DNA of 64,000 bases from Lactifluus volemus (Eukaryota; Basidiomycota; Agaricomycetes; Russulales; Russulaceae). How positions within the stretch are numbered: the first letter of the stretch is position 1; every line of letters begins with the position of its first letter. The stretch is taken from NCBI GenBank assembly GCA_022376515.1, contig WTXI01000009.1:124001-188000 (forward strand), written 5' to 3'. The translations under genes and the position numbers were made by a program. This document shows, piece after piece, positions 49,799 through 59,841 of the stretch. The notes under the pieces were generated by a model. The model did no database searches, had not been told where the DNA came from, and was given only the letters and a program-made list of their open reading frames with translations.

Positions 49799-52368
49799 CT
49801 ATCCGTTCACGACGCTCCTCTCTTTGTCCAAGCCCGAGCCCTTCAATAGAATAGCGAAGTACGACCAAGCCGCCGGTATATCACGCGCGAGGTCGCCTAG
49901 AATCTCCGCCAGTCTACTAAACCCTTCCTCAAAGATCCGGGGATTACACAGACCCTTCTCTCGTACACGGACGAATAGGTCGCCAACCAGCCTCACGTCG
50001 GGCTCCTTCATCTCAATGGATTTCGCCACTAGAATTTCCACAAGGAGATGACGATGTTCCGTTGGAAGGCTAGAAAAATACGACTCGGCCTCGTCGAGCA
50101 CGCGAATGCTGAAGAACGCTCTGACGTCCTGATCGATCTTGATCTTGGCATCTGCTTCTGACATGCCAGCTCCGGCAGGTTCCCCGTCGAGGCCAATCTC
50201 GGACGCGGCAGGCTTGATGAATTGAGACGTTTTCCAATAGACTTGGTTCGTGGTGACAGTTTGAGCTTCCGCCGCTGTGGTGCAAGCACCTGGGACCCAG
50301 AGTCTTCGGGATCACCCTTCTTGCTGGAAGAAACAGCGACAGCGTCGATCGTCCCGAACTGCAGTGGCCAGCCTGCCTTTGGTTGTGTTCCACTAACCGT
50401 CGTGGGCGTTGCAATGGTATTACGAGGAACCCATTGACGTTCGCGGAGTTCGATTACATCCTGGGTTAGCGCGTCAGTCAGGGTTGTCGGGGACGTCATA
50501 GACGGTAGCACAAACCACGAGCTTGAACACCAGTCGCCCGTTGACGTTCTTGTTTTGCGACAATTCTTGTATGTGCGAAAAATACACATCAAGTTGCGCG
50601 TGAGCTTTAGGCGTGTCAAGCAGACTACCGGTTGCAGTCAGGAACATGGCCAGGCTCTCGATCTCATCCTCCTCAGGGTTTTCCACGTTACGGAGGAGCT
50701 TTTTAATGCACTCATGCGCGATACGCTCCGTCAATATTTGCAATTTGAAAAGCTCCCCCATGAAAACGATGAGTCCCAATTCGCGACGTTTTGCCTTGGC
50801 TGCGGCGTGATGGTCATTGGAATGTAACCCGGATACCTCGTCTACTTCATTCTTCTCCTTGGCTTCCTTGACGTCTTGGACATCGGTTGTCCCAGTATTG
50901 AACCACCCTCGTTCGAAATCCTCTTGACAACGATTGACCAAATACTTCCGGAATAACTGGCCGCCTGTGCACGGTTTGCGCTTGGCCGTAAGCGTGCGGT
51001 GGTCTTTCACCATGGGACTGACTTTCTCCAGCATCGTGCGACACAAGCGCGCGTACAGCCCAGGAAACATTGCATCATTAGTCGCGTTCTCGAAAATGAC
51101 CTTGATAACTTGGGTCAACGTCCGCCCGTCAGTTTCCCTTTCAGACTTGTTCGCCCACACGACGATTTGGTCCGAGATCGAGTCGAAACGTCCCGTGGTG
51201 AGCTTGTTCAATAGAGTCTTGACTTTACGCTCGACCATTTCGGGTGACTCGGCGTCAAGGCTGGGATCATGGCTTATGCTAGTCGCCACCCAGCGGTTCG
51301 GAGACATCGGTAGCGGAATGACGGGTTCCATCGGAAGGTCCGTCGGAGGGTCTTCCGTATCCATGGTAGAAATTGGCACGGCAGGACCCGCGTTACTAAT
51401 GGTGGTCGTGTGGATTGAGTTGTCTGCAATGCGCTTTTCGCCCCTGCGGTCACGACTCGTGCCACCTTGACTGATAGTTTGTTCCATCACAGGAGGGTGG
51501 TCACTAAGTGGTCCATTAGCGGCTGGTGACGTTGATGCTGCTGAAAAAACTGTTGTCGAGATTGTCGACTCGGAACACTTGTCAGACGGTCCCATCGCAG
51601 TTTCAGGCGTCAGCGGTGCCGCCACTGGAGCCAAAATGACGGAGGAAGCTGTCGAAGGTGTAGGGGGTGACTGGGCCGAGGCTGGTGAGGCTGGCGCGCG
51701 GGCCTTTGTCGCATTTTTTGCTTTTCTGGACGCCGGGGTGCTTGAAGAGGCGGAGGCGCTGTTACTCCAGCCACGCGTGAAGAGTACTGCTGCCGTAGAA
51801 GAACGAATTGAGCTTCCTCAAGGATATCCGCCAAGTCTGGAATGTCGTCGAAATGGGCTTTGGGGTTCTTCAACTCGAGTCGTTGTTGCAGGTGGGTGAT
51901 TTGATTGCCAGTGAACCCACTTAGGAACCATCTCGCTTGTTCCAATGTCGAGAGTCGATCCCTCTTGATAAGAAACGTCGAAATCACTATGAACTTCCGG
52001 TAAAATATGCCAAGATCCTCGACACTTTCCATTTCGCACTGTGCACGCTCGTTAACGAGCGCATTTAAGTCCCAGGTTGTGTATCGGAAGGTGTCGCTCG
52101 CCTCCGGGTAGAATGCGTGAACTTCAGCTTTGAAGGCCTCGTAGGAACGTGTAGGATCGCCCCACGCCGCTGCACATTGCCAAAGCTCTTGTACGTCCAC
52201 CGCAACGTAACGTACTGCGGACTGTTTGCGTTGCGTGGCATCCGACACCCTATGTCTCTCGAATAGGTACTCCAGTTCCTCGAAATAGCCTGCTAGCCCG
52301 CGGGGATTTTCCTTGTCGAAACGTGGTGCTGAGGCGTCATTTGGTGTCGGTAGGTCGTAGACTGGCAT
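49799..52368 (-). CDS. Gag-like domain fused to eIF4G MIF4G and MA3 domains (fusion copy 3)
   Basis: Start ATG 52368 (MPVYDLPTPNDASAPRFDKENP). One intron, 50518-50461 (58 nt). One base is missing in a run of six T (plus strand) at 51714-51719, one at 50230-50234; with both restored the length closes to 837 residues. The Gag-like part is intact (RGLAGYFEELEYLFERHRVSD, KAEVHAFYPEASDTFRYTTWD, SIEDLG-like IFYRKFIVISTFLIKRDRL). MIF4G (LLNKLTTGRFDSISDQIVVW, GQLFRKYLVNRCQEDFERGW, GELFKLQILTERIAHECIKKL) and MA3 (FFSIRVLDEAESYFSSLP, WSYFAILLKGSGLDKE) are clear but more diverged from eIF4G than copy 2. About 70 residues between them are deleted relative to eIF4G. There is no eIF4E-binding motif. Confidence 0.8.
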
Positions 52369-53836
52369 CGTGATTCGTTTCGCGGGTTGTGGTCGTGCTG
52401 ACGATTGCTTTCGCCGTCAGTCGCTGTGACGTGTCGTGTGAGCAAAGGACTTGCTTGAATGCAGCAGTAGGGGTAATGAATAAACCCGCGCGAGTCGGTG
52501 GTATCGCAGGTACGGTAGTCTGAAAAACAACACCGCAAGGACGGTATTCCCCAAAATGCTGCCAGTGGATTGAGGAGTGAAGGTATTTCTGGCGTTAGGA
52601 TATTGCGATTGGAAGAAATGGATCGTGGTGGGACAGGGCGCGCACGGTAGTATAAAACCTACTTGTGCTGCGCCGCAGTGTGCTAGGACTGGACATGAAG
52701 AGTCGATAAGACATTCGTCTACTACATTTGACATTAGACGCCGAGAATGTGAAAAACGCATTTTTGTAAGGTGGCGCGCACTGGCAACATGTTCAACGAA
52801 ATACAACGTGCCCTTCTCGGGCTCAGGGCACAAAGCCGACGGGTAGCAGGAAAACAAGCATACGTAGAAAGTGGGTTCTCCTACAAGGAACCTACAGGCC
52901 CGAAGAAGATCGATCCCTGTGGCTTGGGAGAGTGCCCCAAACCCAGGGTAACTTACTGCGTAGCAGGGCTTTCAATACAAAGGGAAAGCGTCAAAGATCT
53001 TTGTAGATATAAAGGGTGGGAGGATATAAAACCCATCAAAGAATCGCGTATATACATGTGAAGGGATACGCCAAAATCGAGATTTAAACATAAGAGTACT
53101 AATGCCAAACACGCCAAACAAAAACCTCCTCAAATTCACAACAGGCATAAAAGCCAGCATAAGCCAATGGCCCAAGTATCGGTGACTGGAAGAAAGAAAT
53201 GACGACTCGGATGGGGGAAGTGCGAAAAGGGTAAAGAGTGCATATGTTCGTTCTGAAGTGCAACCTTGTCGATGTGCACTTCATGTTCTACCCCAATCAG
53301 CCTAAGCATGGGCGATGCCTGCGCAGTCGCCAAACTAGGATTAAGAAACGGTGCCAGAGGAAGGCAAGAACGAGCTACGGCACAGCGCTACGGAATGACA
53401 GGTTGCGCGACTTGGACAGAAAAGGCACCGGGATGCAGGAGACACCGGACAGTGTCCAACAGTCGTTGTCCCGGTTCGACATTGTATTGCCGCAGCGCTG
53501 CAGTCCGAGTCCGTTCTGGCTACGCATTATTGACGACTTTTCGGAACCTACTGCGGAGGTGCGCAATAACGGAGTCTGGTGGTCTTATCGGATGCACAAA
53601 TTAGAGTTAGTGAAGTGAAAGTTAAGTCATCAAACACGACGTCGCGGTCTATGGGTCCCGTAAAGAAGAAACATGTTGTCAATATACATACGAGCCCCAT
53701 GCAACAAAAGGGGAAGGCACCAATGCTAGGAAGTTGAAAATAAGTAACAGTGTGCTGTGATGGTAACGAATATGGGAAGAAAGAAAACGGGGAGGATATA
53801 GAATAAGGGTGCTTTATTGAATCGTACAGTAAGCTA
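52369..53836. other. intergenic between fusion copy 3 and eIF4G
   Basis: Copy 3 promoter at 52369-52700 and the eIF4G 3' region at the right. Nothing recognised between. Confidence 0.4.
52550..52700 (-). promoter_or_regulatory. promoter/leader block shared with fusion copy 1
   Basis: Partner of 45030-45200; see there. Contains TGCGCCGCAGTGTGCTAG upstream of the copy 3 start. Confidence 0.55.
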
Positions 53837-53873
53837 GTGAAGGGGAAACGAAGCAGATGCAAGCAAACCCACG

Positions 53874-56800
53874 CTACAACAGTCTATGAAGTTTATCACG
53901 GTCCATCGTCTTCTCCGCGATCCGTGCAAGCCGGTCCTCATCTTCGTCTAAACCAGACCCTTTCAGTAACATCACGAAGTATGACCATGCCTTCGGTATA
54001 TCAACCGCCAGATCGTCCAGAAGCTCCGCCAATCCATTGAATCCTTCCTCGAAGGCTGACCCACTGCATAGATCCTTCTCTCGTACACGGATGAACAGCT
54101 CGCTCACCAGGCTCACGTCGGGGTCCTTCATCTCGATGCATTTCATCACGAGAGTGTCCACCAGACGGTGCCGATGTTCCGTTGGAAGGCCAGAAAAGTA
54201 TGACTCTGCCTCGTCGAGCAGGCGAACATTGAAGAACTCCTTGACGTCTTCTTCGATCTTCGCCTTAGCATCCGCTTCCGACATGGGACCTATAGCAGGC
54301 GTGCTGGCATCTCCTGAAGTCTCATCATCCGAACCCTCGGACACGGCCGGCGTAGAAACTTCCTCTCCAACTGGCCGACTTCGTGGTAGCAAATGGAGTT
54401 TCCGTCGCTGTGGTGGTGGCTCAGGAGGGCCACTGGCTGCGAGATCTACGCTGGGTTTCCTACTCGGCGGACGGCTGCTCTTTGAAATGGAAGGTTCCAC
54501 GGGAGCATCGGAGCTCTGGAGCATCGAAAACATGTTGGAGCTTGTCGAAGGCGTGCGTGACATTGACGAGTCACGGTTCTTGGGATCTACCTTCTTGCCG
54601 GCAAAGATGCTACTAGGACCGAATGTCATCGGGGCAGTTGCCTTGTTGATCTTCCCGAATTGCGACAGGTCTGCCTTCTGTTGCGGGCGAGCAGTGCCTG
54701 TGCCGGCAACGGACCATCCATCAGGGAGAGCAACTTCAGTGGCATCTCTGTTGCCACCACGGCGAGATCCGCCACGAGACATGCTAGCATTCTGCCGCAT
54801 ATAGGAGTCCTTTTCCTGGGCGAGCTTCTCTTTGGCATCCTATAGGCAGACAGTCAAAGGGGAACCGGTCATGAAGTGTGAGAAGAGACATACTGCTGCG
54901 TGTACTTGGGCAATTGTCGTGGGCGCCGCGACTGTATTTCGAGGAACCCATTTACGGTCGCGGAGTTCGATCACATCCTGAGTTACGCGCGTTAAGAGTG
55001 GGTTGAACACATAAAGTCACGATAGCACGAACCTGGAGCATAAACATCATGCGTGCGTTGACGTTCTTGTTTTTCGTCAACTCTCGCATGCGCGAAAAGT
55101 ACACATCGAGGTGCGCTCGGGCTTTAACGGTGTCAAGCAGACTACCGACCGTCGTCAGGAGCTTGCATAAGCTCTCGATCTCTTCCTCTTCAGGGTTTTC
55201 CACGTTTCCAAGGAGTTTCTTGATACACTCGTGCATGATACGTTCCGTAAGCATCTGCAACTTGAAAAGCTCCCCGATGAAACGAATCAGCCCCAATCCG
55301 CGACGTTTCGCCTTGGATGCAGCGTAATATTCGTCCGAGTACAATTCAGAATCCTCGCCTGCCTTGGTATTTTCGTTGGCCTCCTTCACAGCCAGATCTT
55401 CGGTTGCCTTGGTTGCGGCGGCGGCAGCGGTCGCTTCCTTGGCGACCCACCCTCGTTCGAAGTCCTCCTGGCAGCGATTAAGCAAGTACTTGCGGAATAA
55501 CTGACCACCTGCGAATGGCTTGCCCTCCGCATTCTTGATGCCATCGTCCTGGACCTTGGGACTGATCTGTTCCATCATTTTCCGACATAGCCGCGCGTAC
55601 ATCTCAGAAAACGTCGCTTCATCAGTAGCCTTCTCGAAAACGAGCTTGATGACTTGGATGAGTGTCCGGCCGTCCTTCTCCTTTTCTGACTTGTTGCCCA
55701 TGCGATGATTTGATCAGAAATTGAGTCGAATCGCTCCATGGTGAGCTTGTTCAATAGACCCTTGACTTTACGCTCTACAATTTCGGGCGACTCGTGGTCA
55801 AGACCGGAACCATTGCGGCGCGTGCTACTTGCCACCCAACGGTTCGCAGAAATTTCTAGCGGGACCACAGGGTCAAACGGAGGGCCCATCGTAGGAATTT
55901 GTATGGTGGGGCCTGCACTGCCCACGACGCTCGCACGGTTGGAGTCATTGCCACCACGCTTTTGGCGTGTGCGGTCACGGCCCGTACCGCCCTGACTGAT
56001 TGTGCGCACCATTACGGAGGGCGACCACTAAGTGGACCACTACTAACGGACGCAGAGCGGCTGCCACCGGAAGCAAGAAAACGTTCTTCACTCGACATCT
56101 TGCTCGCCGACGTTGAGAATTGTCCCATCTGGAAACCAGTGCCAGCGTTCTTGCCCATAGAACCAGGTATGAAACCGAGGCCAATCGATGCAGCCCGTGC
56201 GGGGGCTGTCGTGCTATTTGATGCACGATTCCGACCAGAGCCACCTCGCGACATTGTGTGAGATGTATCGCTTGGTTCAAGTCCGATGACATCCAAGGGT
56301 GGGAGGTTATCAGGTTTCTCCTTGCAGATATTCATGAACTGTAGTAAGAAGTCGCGATCATACCTAACAGGGAAACATGTTAAAAAACAAGAATACGAGA
56401 ACATGTATCTATAGGACATACCGGAATTTTCCTTTCTGCGTGTTGACATTGAGTTCGACCTTGGGGCTTTTGATACCCTCGGGATAGGTGATACGATTGA
56501 TGTCTTCAATGTGTCGCGCGGTGGCAAGGGCGGAAGGCAAAGATGGAGCGACGTTGGTAGTTATGGTTGTCTGGAGGTTGAGCGGGCCAGGACGTTTCCG
56601 CGTATGCTCTGGAGATGGAAGAGAGGTGTCGATACGAAGTGACTCCTTCTCTAAAGGCTTAGCTGGTAAATCTGCGAGGAGATGTGACGGAACCTGAGCA
56701 GAAACGTTTTTGCTGGCTGGAGCTGACTCTTCAGGAGTTGGAGCGGCGGGCTGTAACACATCATCCTCGATCTCGCCTTCTTCCGACAGGGAATCCGGCT

Positions 56801-58821
56801 GTGCGTCAGAAACCTCATCAGAGGCGCACGTGAGGTGTCGACAGTCTCAGTAGCTTTGAGAGCCTCCTCAGCTTCTTTACGCAGTCGCTCGGCTTCCTCG
56901 TTTGCGCGGGCTTCCTCTGCTTCCTGAAGCTTGCGTAATTGTTCCTGCTCCACCCGCTCTCTTTCTGCCTTTTCCTCAGCTTCGCGCTGGGCGCGAATCT
57001 TCTCCAGACGCAGGCGCTCTCTTTCGCGCTCCTCCATTGCAGCACGTTCTTCGGCTTCTTTGCGTTCCGCTTCTTCACGAGCGGCACGCTCCTCAGCTTC
57101 CTTGCGCTCTTTTTCTTCCTGGGCCGCCCGTTCTTCGACTTCCTTACGCTCCCTCTCTGCGCAGGCCGCTTCCTCCTTTGCCTTGCGTTCTTCCGCAAGC
57201 TTGCGGAGCTCTTGCTCTTCCATCAGGCGACGGGCTGTGTCTTCATCAGTGGCCTTAGCTACGGCCTCGCTCATTTTGTTATTCTCCTCCCCGTCGCCTT
57301 CTTTTGCCCTTTCCTCAGCAAGACGTTTTTTGTTCTGTTCCTCGCTCTCAAGCCGAATAGGCGCGCGTTTAATTTCTTTTTTGGTGAGCGCAGGAGAGGG
57401 TGGAACTGGAGGGGCGGCTGTAGGGGTTCGCTTCACTGTCTCAAAATTAACCTCTTGTCCAGAAGGATTCTTGATCGAGATTTTCTTATTCGGGACGAAA
57501 GCACCAGCGTTGGCACTGAGTGATGTCGAACGGTTGGAAACAGAAGGCGTAGGCGGGGGTGATGTGACGGCGGGCGGAGGATGGGGAGCAGATGTGTGAG
57601 GAGGATGGTGAATAGGTGGGATGGCATGTGATTGAGTAGGGGTGCCCGGTACCTGTTGCAATGGTATTGGCGGGTTTCTTGGGGACATAGGCAAACCCGC
57701 GGACGGCGGAGCCGGGCCTGGCGGATGATGCGGCGGCGGCGGCTGGTGCTGAGGTGGGATCAGGTGCCCTGCCCACTGCGGTGAATAAAACTGTTCTGGA
57801 GAGACGAATGAAGGGGGATACTACAACGGCATAAATGTCAGGCGCTGACGTCATCGAGACAGCGGAGTAAAAGTAAACGCACGTAGTAATTTGCCCACAT
57901 GGTATGTGGAGGAGGTAGGCCACTAGGCGGGCCAGGAGGCGGATGGGGTGTCAGTCTCGGACTAGACAAAGCTGGAGGGGCGGGACCAGCGCTAGGACCG
58001 CCAGAACCAGCTTGCGGCCGACCACTGACACCAGCAACACCGCTTTGGCCATTTGCCATGGGACGTGGATAGACCGGGGACCGAGGGGCAGAAGGGTTAC
58101 CATTTTGTCCCTGGCGTAGAGTAGCGTTCGGCGCGAAGGCGGATGAATACGGCTGACCCTGACTGGGGGCTTGGGAAGGTAATGACGCGGATCGCGATGC
58201 GGGGGAAGCAGCCTCAGGGGTGGGTGCGGGTGCGGGCTGGGTAGATGGGCCTTGAAAGAGCTTTGCGACACTGAACTTTTGAACAGGCGGTGTCGTGGAT
58301 GTAGGTACAGCGGAAGCCTGAGACGACGAGGTAGGAGTGGAGGAAAGTTGTGGCTGTCGGTTGGTGGCGGCAGACTGTGTTGAGTCAGAGACACCATTCT
58401 GGACGGCAACGGAGCCGAAGGATCTGACACCCTCTGCAGGTATTACTGCTGGTGCAGATGCTGGCGAAGAGGATATAGGTGCCGAGGCATCATCTATTGA
58501 GCCAAAGGTCACAGCTGATCCTAGGCAACGAAATTTTCAGGAAGGGGCAGTTGAGGAAGATGGGTCAGGATTACCTTGCGTCACTGCGTTTCGTGGGATG
58601 CCGACGCCATCCCTTATGGATACCCCCCGACCAAGAGCACTCGGACGGCGGGAATGAGTTGCATGATAGCTGGTAGCGGAAATGGGGGTAGGTGGGGCAG
58701 GAGATTGTGAGCGTGGAGTAGTGGTCGCGCTGTTTTGTTGTGGAGGGCCCCGTGCCCAAGCAGACTTTGACGGAAGCTGGGAAGGATTCTTCGGTGTTGA
58801 AGCTGTTGCAGATCTGCTCAT
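53874..58821 (-). CDS. eukaryotic translation initiation factor 4G, full length
   Basis: Six exons: 58821-58575, 58520-57883, 57790-56422, 56363-55033, 54977-54894 and 54839-53874. With one base restored near 56819-56830, 56015-56020 and 55695-55699 every phase closes, giving 1,545 residues. eIF4G is the scaffold joining cap-bound eIF4E, eIF4A, PABP and eIF3. A Ser/Pro/Gln-rich N-terminus (SKSAWARGPPQQN) is followed by a highly charged helix of about 190 residues with repeating ERKEAEERAA units. Then come ITYPEGIKSPK and the eIF4E-binding motif YDRDFLLQF (about residue 753), MIF4G (about 940-1195: LLNKLTMERFDSISDQIIAW, GQLFRKYLLNRCQEDFERGW, GELFKLQMLTERIMHECIKKL), a linker (SQFGKINKATAPMTFGPSSIF) and C-terminal MA3 (VRLLDEAESYFSGLP, MLLKGSGLDEDEDR). 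It is the likely parent of the three fusions. Confidence 0.93.
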
Positions 58822-59841
58822 TCTAAGAAGAGGGCGTCAGCAGGGGGCCTGTCAGGGTTATGATGTTTGGAAGAAACAATGCCGGGATTCGGAAATCGAC
58901 TCGTACAATATGAATACAGGATAATTTCAATATATGGGCACCCCCATAGACATAATGAAGGCGATGAAATACGGAGAGGGACAGAATAGGTAAGAGTGAG
59001 TAGGGTGGATTGGGGCACACGCCACGGTACCGAGGTGGCTGTTTCCAGAGGGAGAAGAAAGAGACGGTCTCCGAAAACGAAGATCCCGCCTGGTTTCGAG
59101 TAGTGGTAAATGTACTCACGAATGAGGACGAGTATCGCCTGTTGGGATAGGGGAAAGATCTGAGTTTTTGCAAAAGCGGTGTGTGTGGTCTAGTACGCGC
59201 TCAGGTGGTCTTTTCGAAAAATGACCTGCCAGCAGGCGAACTAACTAGCAAAGTAATTCGACAGAGGCGAAAAAAAAATATGGGAGAAGGGGGGTGGGAA
59301 GAGGGGAGAGGGGGAGAGGGGAAGGATGGACGAGCGAGTCCAATCCAGAGTCTGTCCTGGGGACGTGCAGAAAGAGCTCTACTTTCAAAGCCGAAATCCA
59401 GAAAAATACTGGGCTAGATGGACCCCTGTCACCTCCCATCCCGCTTTATTACATTCACTCGTCCTCGATTACTGCGCATATACTACGCTGTACGCAGCCC
59501 TTTTGTACTTTATTTTACTTCTCTTGCTTTATTTTTGGTTTGACCCTGACTCACAGCCCACGGTTCCGCATTATAGAGGACCCCACAGACCCAGCCATAC
59601 AAAAGGGTAAACTCTCACGGGGCCTCTGCCCTCCTCTTCCATGGATACACGCACAGTCTCACCTCGAGGCTCAAGGCACTGTCAATTTACCTCGAGTCGA
59701 GCCATCTGGTTTAAAATATAATCAATAATTCCAGGTTTTTGACTATTTTTCGGATCTCTGAAGATCCGGTCCGGTTATATACGCGTATGCGACAAGACGA
59801 AACGGGCACTGCGCCCGACAAAGGACCTCCCTGCCTGCAAA
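58822..59841. other. divergent region between eIF4G and the arrestin gene
   Basis: About 1 kb between divergent starts, so it holds both promoters. A purine-rich G/A tract (plus strand) lies at 59265-59330. No gene recognised. Confidence 0.4.

Noticed and set aside
43181..52368. A complete Ty3/gypsy retrotransposon
   Set aside because: Only the Gag-like domain is present. No protease, reverse transcriptase, RNase H or integrase motif and no long terminal repeats were found around any copy.
54037..54804. Plus-strand open frame of 255 codons opposite the eIF4G MA3 domain
   Set aside because: It mirrors a strongly conserved coding exon on the other strand; the same shadow frame occurs opposite copy 2.
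56931..57599. Plus-strand Arg/Ser-rich and Leu/Phe-rich open frames
   Set aside because: Antisense of the repetitive charged helix of eIF4G; open only because of the repeat composition.
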